A stretch of DNA of 64,000 nt from CAWGYQ01 sp963817395 (GTDB lineage: Bacteria; Acidobacteriota; Vicinamibacteria; Vicinamibacterales; CAVPJW01). The position numbers and the translations under genes are program-made. Positions 7,363 through 17,250 of this stretch are shown one piece after another. Each line of letters opens with the position of its first letter. Positions within the stretch are counted from its first letter, which is position 1. The stretch lies in NCBI GenBank assembly GCA_963817395.1, contig CAWFOC010000001.1:62001-126000 (forward strand), written 5' to 3'. The notes beneath the pieces were generated by a model. That model saw only the letters and a program-made list of their open reading frames with translations. It was not told the origin of the DNA and ran no database searches.

Positions 7363-7761
7363 CTAGCCCAGTTCGTCTGGTTCGGGCAGCGGCATCGCCA
7401 AGGGGTCGGCCTGCCAGATGGCGAAGATGTTCCCCTCCGGGTCGGTCACTACCGCGTACCACGCCGTTTTCGGCACAGCGGTTTTCGGTCGCACGACTGC
7501 ACCACCAAGCTCCACGATCCGCTCGACGGTCTGGTCGAGCGATTCGACGTGGACGTAGTGCACCCAGCTGCGCGGGCCCGGGATCGGCCGCCGCAGTAGC
7601 CCTCCGCCGATCCCTTTCGACTCTCCGGAGCCGGTGTCGATGCGCCAGTAGTCGACGCCAGGCGCCTTATCAACCTGCCATCCGAGCAGCGTCCGGTAGA
7701 AGTCCGCGAGCTTCGCCGGGTCCTCGGCATAGATCTCGAAGTGAGTTACTGAGCTGCTCAT
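7363..7761 (-). CDS. VOC (glyoxalase/bleomycin-resistance) family protein
   Basis: A 132-residue protein starting MSSSVTHFEIYAEDPAKLA with the typical VOC beta-alpha-beta-beta-beta repeats: FYRTLLGWQVDK, SWVHYVHVESLDQTVERI, and the metal-site ending VVTDPEGNIFAIWQ. VOC enzymes use a divalent metal for isomerisations, ring cleavage or lactoylglutathione formation; some only bind ligands. This is the first gene of the operon with the BKACE and CMD proteins. The earlier ATG at 7842 was not used because the added segment runs through a dispersed repeat. The substrate cannot be read from the sequence. Confidence 0.85.
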   Translation of the reverse strand: MSSSVTHFEIYAEDPAKLADFYRTLLGWQVDKAPGVDYWRIDTGSGESKGIGGGLLRRPIPGPRSWVHYVHVESLDQTVERIVELGGAVVRPKTAVPKTAWYAVVTDPEGNIFAIWQADPLAMPLPEPDELG

Positions 7762-7804
7762 CTGATTCTCCGACTGAAGGCGAGTGTAAGGGTGACGGCA
7801 CGCG

Positions 7805-7834
7805 CCCGCTACTGCCCTTAGGGGAAGGTTGGAG
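7805..7834 (+). repeat. Dispersed CCCTTAGGGG-type repeat, copy 2
   Basis: CGCTACTGCCCTTAGGGG followed by AAGGTTGGAGCC, in the gap upstream of the VOC operon. The near-palindromic CCCTTAGGGG core is shared with copies at 11148 and 11666 and, inverted, at 3733. Confidence 0.6.
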
Positions 7835-7939
7835 CCGAACACGCGGCGGGTCGGGCCTCCAGTTTCCGACTACCGTTGATGATCCGGGCGAAGGCGGATG
7901 GCCGGAAAGTCGGTCGGAAAGCTCGACAGCAGTGGCCGC

Positions 7940-9465
7940 TCACGCGTTGTTCGACTCCTCCGCGACCGCCTTCACGCGTCCGGCCTTGATCGCCTTCACC
8001 AGTTCGGCATGGTCCCGCTCGGTCTGGTCGCCGTACGCCTCGGCGAAGTCCGCCAACGCGCGATCCAGCGTGTCGCCGTCGCCGCAGTAGCCCGCGATGC
8101 GGACGGCATCGCCGCAGCGCGCATGGGAGCGCGCCAGCAGGGCCCCGCACAGGAACGCCCAGAAGTCGAACGGTTCGCCCGTCATCAACGACACGGGCAT
8201 CGAGGCCTTCATGTTCTTCATCTGCCGCACGAAGTAGTCGCGCCCGTCGATCTTGGTGTAGCCCAGGAGCGGGTCGCCGAGCGACTGCAGGAGGCGCTGG
8301 GCTCCGACGACGCGACGCCCCTCGTGCTGTTCACGCATCACCATCGGCGGCAGGTAGGCGGCGTGCACGGGCACGATCGCCTCTTTCACCTGGAGGAACA
8401 GCGGGTCGATGTCCCCGTTGCCAAAGCACAGCACCAGGTAGGCGCGGGTGCCGACGCTCCCGACGCCGACCACGCGGTGCGCCACGTCGGCGACGGTATA
8501 TCGCTGCAACATGGACCGGTAAGCGGGCGCGAGATGTTCGCCGTACTCGACCAGTGCCGCGATGACCTTACGGCGCGTGACGTCGTCCACGCGGGTGAGG
8601 ATGGGCGGGTCATCCTGGAACCGCCATGCGCCGTCCTGGCCGCGGTGGGCGACCTTCGGCAGCAGGGTCGCGTTCGTCGTCCGCTTCGCCTTGCCCACGG
8701 TCTTCTGAATAACGGCCCACGCCTTGTTCGGCACCGTGACGGCCGTTCGGCCGGCGTTCGGCGTGCGCGAAGAGCGACCACACGTCGAGGATGCCCATCG
8801 CCGACAGACGGCTCATGTTCAACCGATAGCCGGTGACGGTCTTCCTGACGGCACGTCGTCGTTCCTTGGGACTCAGCCCGTTCTCGCGACCGGCGACGTT
8901 CACGCTGGCGACCAGGCGCTTGAGGTCCCATTCCCACGGGCCCGATCGTCGCTTCATCGAAGTCGTTGAGGTCGATGATGACGTCGCGCTGTGGCGTGCC
9001 GTAGAGCCCGAAGTTGTTGATGTGCGCGTCGCCGTCGATCGCGACCTGAATGCCGCTGACCGGCGTGTGCGACAGGTCCCACGCCATCACCGCGGCGGCC
9101 CCGCGCAGAAAGGCGAACGGCGAGGCCGCCATGCGCCCCATGCGGAGCGGCACGTATTGCTCCTGCCGGCCGGCATTCCCGGCCACGACGATGTCCACGG
9201 GGCTGGGTCGATTCTTCGGCGGCGTCCACGCCGCATGGGCCGCGTGGGGAACCCGCTCCAGGACCTGCGCCCCGGCGGCCAGCCGTTGCGCGGGATGCTC
9301 TTGGGGACGCTCGGGCGCGTATCGGCCGAAGCTGTGCCAGGCCTCCCGGCTCGACGCGAGCTGGGCGATCAGGGCTTGCTGCGTCGCGTCCAGTGGGGGC
9401 AGCGTGCGCGAGGGTCGAGCCGACTTTCGCGTGGGCGAACTCCGGGGCCGTGTCTTTGCAGTCAT
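7940..9465 (-). CDS. DUF2252 family protein (frameshifted)
   Basis: Three consecutive minus-strand frames together give one DUF2252 protein of about 508 residues. Frame one (9465 to about 8950) has IAQLASSREAWHSFGRYAPE, MAASPFAFLRGAAAVMAWDL and the characteristic GDAHINNFGLYGTPQRDVI followed by DLNDFDE. Frame two (to about 8760) has GPWEWDLKRLVASVNVAGRE. Frame three starts near PNKAWAVIQKTVGKAK and has YTKIDGRDYFVRQMKNMKAS and the GDAVRIAGYCGDGDTLDRAL end. The GDAHxxNF and DxNDFDE motifs recall the aminoglycoside-phosphotransferase/kinase-like fold, so a kinase-like role is plausible but unproven. Every conserved block is retained and only the phase changes, so indel errors near 8950 and 8760 are more likely than decay. 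Confidence 0.8.
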
Positions 9466-9498
9466 GATCAATCTCCAAGATGTGAACCAGCTCGACGA

Positions 9499-11079
9499 TC
9501 ATCGAGTCGTTCGAAGCGGACTCACTTGCGCTGTCGCGACCTCTGCCTTCGCCGCGTCGCGTCGCTCCTGCTGCTCGGTGAGCAGCCTGTAGGTGATGTA
9601 GTACTTGTAGATGTTGCTGACGTAGGTGACCGTCTCGCGGCCGATCCGCTCCGAGGCGACGCGCTCGACGTTGCCGAACCACACGTTCGGATTGAGGCCC
9701 CTCTTTTCCGTCTCGCGCCGGAGCTGTCTCAGCCGTCCCGGCCCGGCGTTGTAGGCCGCAAACGTCATGAGGGCCTTGTTCAGGTTGTCCATGGGCTCGT
9801 CCTTGAAGTACTGGTCCATCATGAACCGCATGTACTTCACGCCGGCGTGGATGTTGGCGTCGACCTCGGTGATGTCGCCGACGTTCAATTCCTTGCCGGT
9901 CGGGGGCATGACCTGCATCACGCCAATCGCGCCCACGGGGCTCTTGACGTCCTGATCCAGCGTCGATTCCTGGTATCCCTGCGCCGCCATCAGCAGGTAG
10001 TCGACGTCGTACTGCGCCCCGTACTTCTTGAACAGCTCGACCACGGCCTGCAGCTTCTTGCGCTCGGCATCGGCCGCGGCGTTTTTCGCGTACTTGACGC
10101 CGTCGAGATAGCGACGTTCGATGGTGTTTCGGAAGCCGTCACCCTTGCCGTGCTTCTTGAGCCACGTGTTGACGACCTCTCTGAGCTTGGGATTCTCTTT
10201 GCGAAACGCGACGGCCAGGTTGCCGCCTGACCGCACCGTGATGTCCTTGTGCACCTTGATGCTGGTGAACACTTTGCTCCAGAACTCGGCCAGATAGTCG
10301 TCGACGATGGTGATTGGCGCGAGGCCGGCGTTGACCATCTCGAGCACGTCATCGTCCTCGAGGACGGCGGGGGCCTCGACGAACACGGCCGGCGGCTTGC
10401 CGCGCGCCTTCAGTTGCTCGTTCAGCTTGATGAGGCTCTCCTCATAAATGCTCCCTTTGCGGACGAACACCTCCTGACCGGCGAGATCGTCCACCGTGGC
10501 GATCGGCGGCGCGCCTGGCCCGGTGACCACCACTTCGCTCACATTGGTGCGCGTCGGCTCCGAGAAGGCCGCGAGCTTCTCCAGCTCGGGCCTGACGGTC
10601 ACCATGGCCGCGACCATGTCCACCTTGCCGCTCGCGAGGGCGGGGTACAGCTGATCGCGCGACATCGGCACGATCACCACGTGCACCTTGAGGTTGCCGG
10701 TCTTCAGGTCCGCGTTCAGATCGTTCTCGAACAGCTTCAAGGCCTCGTACGTCAGCCCCCGTTCCTGCCCCTTGTCGATGAAGTAGTGCGTGCGGTTGAA
10801 GGTCACGGCGACGCGAATCGCGCGACGCTTGACCAGCGCGTCGAAGTCGCCGGTGAACGGCTTGTCCATCACGAGCCGCACGGCTTCCGGAAGGGCGTCG
10901 TACGGCGACGCCGTTGGCAGGGATGGGCGCGTCGGTCGCCGACGTGACCGGCGACGTGACCGCCGACGCTGCGCCGGCGGCGCCGCTTCCTTCGGACCGG
11001 AGCAGGCCATGGCAGCCGCCACGACGAGCAGGCCGACAATGCCGCGACAAACGCCAGGCTGCGTGCAGAGAGTCTTCAT
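9499..11079 (-). CDS. MltF-like lytic transglycosylase lipoprotein
   Basis: About 526 residues starting MKTLCTQPGV with AGGA upstream. A lipoprotein signal (GLLVVAAAMAC-SG) places it in the periplasm on a membrane. Residues about 80-320 form a type-3 periplasmic solute-binding domain (RRAIRVAVTFNRTHYFID, DMVAAMVTVRPE). The C-terminal third is an SLT goose-lysozyme-like domain with the catalytic glutamate in YLLMAAQGYQESTLDQ, then GAIGVMQVMPPT and FAAYNAGPGRL. This domain order is that of MltF, which cleaves peptidoglycan glycan strands and can be modulated through its binding domain. The RRRSRRRSRRR linker near residue 40 is odd. An alternate frame reads AASAVTSPVTSATDAPIP, so two compensating indels there are likely. 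Confidence 0.9.
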   Translation of the reverse strand: MKTLCTQPGVCRGIVGLLVVAAAMACSGPKEAAPPAQRRRSRRRSRRRPTRPSLPTASPYDALPEAVRLVMDKPFTGDFDALVKRRAIRVAVTFNRTHYFIDKGQERGLTYEALKLFENDLNADLKTGNLKVHVVIVPMSRDQLYPALASGKVDMVAAMVTVRPELEKLAAFSEPTRTNVSEVVVTGPGAPPIATVDDLAGQEVFVRKGSIYEESLIKLNEQLKARGKPPAVFVEAPAVLEDDDVLEMVNAGLAPITIVDDYLAEFWSKVFTSIKVHKDITVRSGGNLAVAFRKENPKLREVVNTWLKKHGKGDGFRNTIERRYLDGVKYAKNAAADAERKKLQAVVELFKKYGAQYDVDYLLMAAQGYQESTLDQDVKSPVGAIGVMQVMPPTGKELNVGDITEVDANIHAGVKYMRFMMDQYFKDEPMDNLNKALMTFAAYNAGPGRLRQLRRETEKRGLNPNVWFGNVERVASERIGRETVTYVSNIYKYYITYRLLTEQQERRDAAKAEVATAQVSPLRTTR

Positions 11080-11147
11080 CTGTTCCTTTTGCATCCGGCC
11101 GCGCTGTTCATGCGAGCCGATGCGCACTATAGGAGGGTCGGTAGGAC

Positions 11148-11178
11148 CGCCGCTACTGCCCTTAGGGGAAGGATCCGA
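11148..11178 (+). repeat. Dispersed CCCTTAGGGG-type repeat, copy 3
   Basis: CGCCGCTACTGCCCTTAGGG followed by GAAGGATCCGAG, between the receiver gene's 3' end and the MltF-like gene. It is identical to copy 2 across CGCTACTGCCCTTAGGGG and AAGG. Confidence 0.6.
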
Positions 11179-11186
11179 GTCGAACG

Positions 11187-11570
11187 TCAGCGGCTCAGAG
11201 CGAGCGCCACGCGGCGAATGGCGTCGAGCACGGCGGCACCGGAATCGGTCTTTCGGAAGAACGCGGCGCAACCCGCTGCTTCGGCGAGTGCGCGCGTTTC
11301 GGGATCCTCGTGAGCGGTGATACAGATGAAAGGGGCATAGCGGCCTTCGGCCACGAGTCGCTGGCCAAGTTCGATGCCGGACATCTCACCAAGATGAACG
11401 TCGAGCACCAGGCAGTCGAATAGGGGATGTTTCGTATCCGCGAGGAACGCCTCAGCTGAGGCATACGTGATCGGCTGCATGCCCGCAGCACGAAGCAGCC
11501 TGCCGAGCGATCGGCAGAAATTCTCGTCGTCATCGACGACGGCGACGTAGAGAGTTACGGTTTTGCTCAT
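11187..11570 (-). CDS. Single-domain response regulator (CheY-like receiver)
   Basis: About 127 residues from MSKTVTLYVAVVDDDENF, consisting only of a receiver domain. The acidic pocket is VVDDD, the phospho-acceptor is the Asp in CLVLDVHLGEMSG, the conserved Thr is in FICITAHEDPE, and the Lys is in FFRKTDSG. No output domain follows, so it probably acts by protein-protein contact or in a phosphorelay. It lies about 100 bases downstream of a FixJ-type regulator and PAS kinase on the same strand and is most likely fed by that kinase. A start at 11597 would add nine residues. Confidence 0.85.
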   Translation of the reverse strand: MSKTVTLYVAVVDDDENFCRSLGRLLRAAGMQPITYASAEAFLADTKHPLFDCLVLDVHLGEMSGIELGQRLVAEGRYAPFICITAHEDPETRALAEAAGCAAFFRKTDSGAAVLDAIRRVALALSR

Positions 11571-11665
11571 CTTGATCAGCCGGATGATGTCCGCCAACGA
11601 CTGCGCGAACTCCGCGGGTGCAGGGCATCGCCGCCGGTGAGCACTATATGCATCGGCAGCGAAGA

Positions 11666-11697
11666 GCGACTACAGCCCTTTAGGGAAGGTTGGCTTC
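11666..11697 (+). repeat. Dispersed CCCTTAGGGG-type repeat, copy 4, overlapping a gene end
   Basis: CGACTACAGCCCTTTAGGGA followed by AGGTTGGCTTCG. It overlaps the last codons of the FixJ-like regulator, so the encoded C-terminal tail KPTFPKGL is made of repeat sequence. Its core has CCCTTTAGGG instead of CCCTTAGGGG. Confidence 0.5.
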
Positions 11698-12317
11698 GAC
11701 TCGGTGAGCAGGCCCGCCTCGTCGGTCAGCCGGGTGAGTTCGGCGACCGACTGCACGCCCAGTTTCGTCGTGATCGCCGTGCGGTGGAGCTTCACGGTCC
11801 GCTCGTGGATGCCGAGGTCGCCGGCGATCTGCTTGTTGAGCTTGCCCCGCACGACATGGCCGAGCACTTCGAACTCCCGTGCGGTGAGCGTGCCGAAGCG
11901 CGCGCGCAATTCACGCTGCCGGTTGCGCGCCTCGCGCTCCCGCGCGTCGCGAGCGAGGGCGCGCGTCACCGCCTCGAGAAGGTCTGCTTTCGCCGCTCGC
12001 TTCTCCAGAAAGTCTTCCGCCCCATCGCGCATCGCGCGAACGCTCGAGGGGATGTCGCCGTGGCCGGTGAGGAAGAGAATCGGCAGCGGATTGGACGACC
12101 GGGCCAGCGCCGATTGCAGCTCGAGGCCGTTCATGCCGGGCATCCGCACATCGGCGAGCACGCAGCCCGGCGCATCCTCGACCCGCTGCGTGAGAAAGTC
12201 GCTCGCCGACCCGAACGTCCTGACCGCAAACCCGCTCGCCCGAAGCAGCCGCGAGGTTGCCGCAAGAAAGGGCGCATCGTCATCGACGATGTGGACGGTG
12301 GGTTCGGTCACGTTCAT
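11670..12317 (-). CDS. FixJ/TtrR-type LuxR-family response regulator
   Basis: 215 residues from MNVTEPTVHIVDDDAPF. The receiver domain has the VDDD pocket, the acceptor Asp in CVLADVRMPGMNG and the Thr in ILFLTGHGDIP, a FixJ-like signature. A GerE/LuxR helix-turn-helix follows: TLTAREFEVLGHVVRGKLNK, then QIAGDLGIHERTVKLHR. It therefore binds DNA as a transcription activator when phosphorylated. Its ATG overlaps the kinase stop codon by four bases (12314-12317), so the two are translationally coupled and form a cognate pair. Its last residues lie in a dispersed repeat, suggesting the original C-terminus has been altered. Confidence 0.93.
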   Translation of the reverse strand: MNVTEPTVHIVDDDAPFLAATSRLLRASGFAVRTFGSASDFLTQRVEDAPGCVLADVRMPGMNGLELQSALARSSNPLPILFLTGHGDIPSSVRAMRDGAEDFLEKRAAKADLLEAVTRALARDAREREARNRQRELRARFGTLTAREFEVLGHVVRGKLNKQIAGDLGIHERTVKLHRTAITTKLGVQSVAELTRLTDEAGLLTESKPTFPKGL

Positions 12318-14170
12318 ACGGCGGCGCCCTCCTCCGCGATCGGCAGCGTGAAACGAAATGCCGCGCCGCCGCCGTTCCTGTTCTCGGCCCACAGTCGCCC
12401 GCTGTGCGCCTCGACGATCGTGCGGGAGACCGCCAGACCGATGCCCATGCCGTTCGGCTTGGTCGTGAAAAACGGGTCGAAGATCCGCGCCAGCTTGTCG
12501 GCAGGAATGCCGTGCCCCGCGTCGCCGACGGCGATCTCGACAAGCTGCGCGCCGTCGAGCCGCGCGGTCACATCGACGCGCCGATCCTCGAGCCTCGTCC
12601 CGTGGAGCGCGTCCATCCCGTTGAGAATGAGGTTGAGCAGCACTTGCTGAATCTGCACGCGGTCGCCGCGAACGTGCGGCAGATCGGCTGGCACATCGAC
12701 ATCCAGCTTCACCTGCCGCGTCGCTGCATCGATCCGCACGAGCGCCGCCACATCGCCGACAAGCGCGCCCACGTCGAGCCGTCCCGTGTCGAGCGTCTGC
12801 CGCTTGAGCAGCCCGCGCATGCGATCGATGACGTGGCCAGCGCGTTCGTCGTCCGAGCGGATGTCCGAAAGAATCGCGCGGATCTCATCGAGATCCGGCG
12901 AGGGGTGCTGCAGGAACAGCTCGGCCGCCTCCGCGTTGCGCAAGATCGACGCGAGCGGCTGATTGATCTCATGTGCCAGCCCCGACGCGAGCTGGCCCAT
13001 CATCGAGACGCGCCCCGCGTGCGCGATCTCCTGCCGGAGCAGCTGTGTCTCCTGCTCAGCCTGTTTGCGCGCGGTCACGTCGCGAGCGGCGCCACGGATC
13101 AGGACCGGCTGGCCCGTGGCGTCGAACTCGACACGGCCCTGGGAGGAAATCCACCGGGTCGCGCCATCCGGCAGCATCAACCGGTATTCGGTCTGGTATT
13201 TGCCTCCATTCGCACCCGCGACCGCCATCGCGTGCGCCTGCCGGAGGCCTTCGCGATCATCGGGGTGCAGCCGTTGCAGGATGGCGTTGAACTCGAGCGG
13301 CTCTGACGGCGCGAAGCCAAACAACTCGCGCCATTTGTGGCTCGCCCAGATCTCGTTTCGCGCCAGGTCCCGGATCCAGATGCCCAAATCGGCGGCATCG
13401 ACGGCCAGGCTCATGCGCGCCTCGCTTTCGCGCAGCCCGGCCTCGCTGGCCTGAAGCTCGTGGACGAGTCGCGACGCCCGGAGCACGTCACGACTCAACT
13501 CGGAGCCCATCACGACGACCAGGCCGAGGTAGAGCGGGGCGATGAGAACGGGGATGGGCAGTTGGGCCCAATGGACCAGCGCGGCCTGAACGGTGCCGAG
13601 CAACAGAAAGAATTCGACACTGCCCCCGATCATCAGCGCCTTTCGGCGCTCGCCTCGCCGCCAGGCCGTGACGCTGGCATCCGCGACAAAGATGAGGATC
13701 AGCAACATCGTCGCGTAGCCGAACAGCATCCATGGATTCGGTATGCCTTTGAACACCGTGACGGAGTCGCCGAGAAACGGCACGCGCCGCAGACTCGTGA
13801 TCTCGAGGTAGTTGACGTTCCCCCAGATCAGAAACGCGACCAGCAGGTAGAACACGCGCAGGCCCGAGACGGTCCACGCCAGCCATCGCCGCCCCGCGCC
13901 GAGGTAAAACGTCACGAACCACGTGGTCGAGACCAGCACACCCAGCAGCGCAACATGTGTCCACCTCATCGCCGAGAGGAGTTCTCCGGGCGTCCCGACT
14001 CGCATCTGCCGCAATTCACAAAGCGTGAAGGCCGCTGTGGAGGCTGCGGTCATGGCAAAGAACAGATTGGCCCAGGCGGTGCGGTTGCTCCACCACACCA
14101 GAAAGTAGATCACCGCCAGCGTGAGGCACGCCGACGCGACCATGGACCAGATGACGGTGACCCAACTCAT
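12314..14170 (-). CDS. PAS-domain sensor histidine kinase with membrane input
   Basis: 618 residues. About seven hydrophobic segments fill the first 235 residues (VIWSMVASACLTLAVIYFLV, LFFAMTAASTAAFTL, WMLFGYATMLLILIFVA and others), suggesting an integral-membrane sensor. A PAS/PAC domain follows (SLAVDAADLGIWIRDLARNE, RWISSQGRVEFD). The dimerisation box is GLAHEINQPLASILRNAEAA with the phospho-acceptor His. The ATPase domain shows LNLILNGMDAL (N box), GDAGHGIP (G1) and FFTTKPNGMGIGLAVSRTIV (F/G2). The HEINQPL box and FixJ-type partner fit the FixL/DctB-like class. The signal is unknown. This is the first gene of the kinase-regulator pair. Confidence 0.93.
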   Translation of the reverse strand: MSWVTVIWSMVASACLTLAVIYFLVWWSNRTAWANLFFAMTAASTAAFTLCELRQMRVGTPGELLSAMRWTHVALLGVLVSTTWFVTFYLGAGRRWLAWTVSGLRVFYLLVAFLIWGNVNYLEITSLRRVPFLGDSVTVFKGIPNPWMLFGYATMLLILIFVADASVTAWRRGERRKALMIGGSVEFFLLLGTVQAALVHWAQLPIPVLIAPLYLGLVVVMGSELSRDVLRASRLVHELQASEAGLRESEARMSLAVDAADLGIWIRDLARNEIWASHKWRELFGFAPSEPLEFNAILQRLHPDDREGLRQAHAMAVAGANGGKYQTEYRLMLPDGATRWISSQGRVEFDATGQPVLIRGAARDVTARKQAEQETQLLRQEIAHAGRVSMMGQLASGLAHEINQPLASILRNAEAAELFLQHPSPDLDEIRAILSDIRSDDERAGHVIDRMRGLLKRQTLDTGRLDVGALVGDVAALVRIDAATRQVKLDVDVPADLPHVRGDRVQIQQVLLNLILNGMDALHGTRLEDRRVDVTARLDGAQLVEIAVGDAGHGIPADKLARIFDPFFTTKPNGMGIGLAVSRTIVEAHSGRLWAENRNGGGAAFRFTLPIAEEGAAV

Positions 14171-14340
14171 GAACTCAGCTTCCCTGATTCAACGGGCACA
14201 GGGCATATTACCGTTGCTGCTGTCTGCAGACCCAACGCCTTGAGGCGAAAATCCCTTTGCATCTGATCCGCCCCATGAACGTTATCTTTAGCATTCCCGA
14301 CGAGGCTGGCGGAAATCCCGTACTCTCTGCAGGGCTCAGA

Positions 14341-17198
14341 TGACAGCTTTCTACGTCATGCGTCGGCGGGAGCTTCGGTCGTCGGTCTGGTTCTGTGCGT
14401 CATCGCAGGGAACGGGGGCGCGTCCGCCGAAGCGCAGACCGTGACCGCGACGACGGGTGCCATCAATGGAGTCGTCACAGACAGCACGAAGACCGTCGTG
14501 CCGGGCGTGACCGTCACCCTGTCGGGGCCGTCATTGATGACCACCCGCACCGCCCTCACCGACGAGGCGGGCGCCTACCGCTTTTCTGCAGTGGCCCTGG
14601 GCGACCACACGCTCACCTTTCAGCTCTCCGGTTTTGGGACGATTGTCCGCGAGGGCATCCACGTCGGGCTCGGTTTCACGGCGACCGTCAACGTCGAGTT
14701 GAGCCCGGCGACCATCGACGATAGCGTCACCGTCAGCGGCGCGGCGCCTGTGGTTGACGTCTCGTCAACAGCGGTCACGACCCATTTTGACAGCGACACG
14801 CTCGCGAGCCTGCCAGGCGCGCGCGACTTCTTCGCGATCGCGGCGAACACGCCGGGCGTGGCGCTCTCGAAGATGGACGTGGGAGGTAACGGCGCGCTCA
14901 GCCTGCAGGAGTACACCGCCTATGGACTGCGGGCGACCACCGGGGTCAACCGCAATGAGGTTGAAGGCATTCGTGTCGGCGGGGCCAACGGGCCGAACGA
15001 CAACTACTTCTCCGACTTCGCGTCTTTTTCGGAGATCGCGATCACGGCGGTGGGGCAAACGGCGGCAATGCCGGTGCCGGGCACCCTGGGCCAGTACGTC
15101 AGCAAGTCCGGCGGCAACGCCTATCACGGCAGCCTGTACGCGGATTTCCAGAACGATGCGCTCGAGGCCACCAACATCGACGACGATCAGATCGCGCGCG
15201 GCGTGTTCGGCGGGCCCGGCCTCGACGCGCGCGATGTCAACCGGCTGCAGCGCTTTCGGGATTTCAGCGCGGACGTGGGCGGATACCTGAAAAAAGACAA
15301 GGCGTGGTGGTATGGCGCGTACCGCTCCACGGAGGTTGCGCAGCAATACCCCTGGCTGCTCGACACGGCTGCCACGCTCGACGCGACGGTCGTGACGGGC
15401 AAGGTCACCTACCTGCTGTCTCGACGTCAGAAGCTCGTCGGATACCTGCAGCACGAAACCTTCCGGCAGTCGAGCTACTTCACCGCCAGCACGAGCCAGC
15501 CCATCGTGACCAGTGATGCACTCCAGCGCGTGGTGTTTCCCGTGAGCGTGTGGAAGGGCGAGTACAACGCCGCCGTGACGGACGCGTTCTACGTCGAGGC
15601 ACGCGTCGGAGGCTATCGCTCCGACTTCGCCGCCACATTCAAGAGCACGGACCCGCGCATTGCGGACATTGGTGCGAATACCGTGCGCGGTGGCTCCGTG
15701 TCTCAGGAGCGACTGATCAACCGCCCGCAGGCCAACGGTTCCATGAGCTTCCTGAAGACCGGGTGGGGCGGCAGTCACACCTTCAGAATCGGCGGCGAGT
15801 ACATGAACGACCGGCTCGTCGCACCGACCGACGGATACGGCAATCCCTGCAACTGCGTGTCGACGCTGAACAACGGCGCGCCCGCCCAGGTGCAGATCCG
15901 GTTGGGCCCGAACGTGTCGAAGAACGCGCTGACGACCGCCGCTGGTTTCGTGGACGACGCGTGGCGTCTCAATGGCCGGGTCACGCTCTCTCTTGGAATG
16001 CGCCTGGATCGCTACCAGCCGATTCTTCCCGAGCAGCAGGGACCTGCAGGGCAGACGTTCCCGGCGATCGACCCCGTCCTCACGTTCAACAACTGGGCCC
16101 CACGCGTGGGCATGAGCGCCGATCTCACGGGCGACGGCAAGACGGTGCTCAAACTCCATTACGGACAGTTCTGGGTCTACCCCGGAACCAACTTCACGTC
16201 AGCCTTCAACCCGAATCCTTCCGGCTGGTCGCAGACCTACGCCTGGACCAACGATGCGAACTCGAACGGCCGATGGGATCCTGGCGAGGAAGGACGATTG
16301 ATCGCTGTGTCCGGCGGCAGCACGTCGACCCGGCTCGATCCGGGCATCGAGAATACCTATGTCCGTCAGGCCAGCGCATACATCGAGCGCGAGGTGGCAC
16401 CTGATGTCGGCGTCCGGACCGGTATGGTCCTGAACGCGAAGCGCCAGCCGTACGGCACGATCAACGTCAGCCGGCCGCTCAGTGCGTACTCAGTGCCCGT
16501 CGCTGTCGTCGATCCCGGTCCTGACGGCCGACTCGGTTCTGCCGATGATGGCGGAACCGTGACCGCCTACGACCTGACCGCGGCCTCTTTGAGCGCGTCG
16601 CCCGTGAACCTGACCACGAACCTGCCCGACAGCAACAGCGAGTACTACACCTGGGAGATCACGGCGACGAAACGTCAGCGCACCGGCTGGTCGTTGCTGG
16701 CCAGCTTCACGGAGACGTGGAGCCACGAGGCCGCCCTTGGGACGGGAAATGATTTCACGCCGAATGCCCTGATCAACGCCACGCGGCAATCAGGATCGGT
16801 TCAGGACGTGGCAGGCGAAACTGAACGGCACGATGAATCTTCGCTGGGGCTTTCTGGTCGTCCCCGTCGTCCGACATCAGTCCGGCACACCGTTCGCGCG
16901 CACCTTCGTTCAAACGCTCAACTATGGGAACGCGACCATCAAAGCGGAACCGATCGCGGCCAATCGGACGCCTGACATCACGCTCGTCGACGTGCGCACC
17001 GAGAAAACGTTTCGCATCAAAGCTGTGCGTGTCATGGGATTCTTCGACGTGTACAACATGTTCAACACCAATGCTGCACAGGCGCTCACGACCACCTCGG
17101 GTGGCTCGTGGCTGCGGCCGACCGCAATCACGGGCCCCGTGTCCTCCGGTCGTCGCGCGTTGAGGTGCGGTCTCCCGGTTGCACCACCTTCTGGTAGC
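14341..17198 (+). CDS. TonB-dependent receptor with carboxypeptidase-like plug extension (frameshifted)
   Basis: An outer-membrane active transporter of about 950 residues. After a signal peptide (VVGLVLCVIAGNGGASAEAQ) comes a carboxypeptidase-regulatory-like domain (GAINGVVTDSTKTVVPGVTV, YRFSAVALGDHTLTFQLSGF), then the plug (TLASLPGARDFFAIAANTPG, GNGALSLQEYTAYGLRATTG) and a long beta-barrel. The signal peptide is out of phase with ATG 14341, so an indel near 14360 is likely; the first in-frame start is GTG 14441. The phase changes again near 16800, where WQAKLNGTMNLRW takes over and leads to VMGFFDVYNMFNTNAAQ, the usual near-terminal block, and near 17140 before a TAG at 17196. The downstream GH63-like glycosidase suggests a glycan or oligosaccharide ligand, which is inference. 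Confidence 0.85.
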
Positions 17199-17250
17199 GA
17201 TGGTCGCCGGCACACAAGTGCTCTCGGTAGGTAGCGAACGGAGGAGCCCC

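Noticed and set aside
5445..8090. Very long plus-strand open frame (about 880 codons)
   Set aside because: It is the complement of the CMD, BKACE and VOC genes; His/Arg-rich composition and no domain support show it is a GC-driven shadow.
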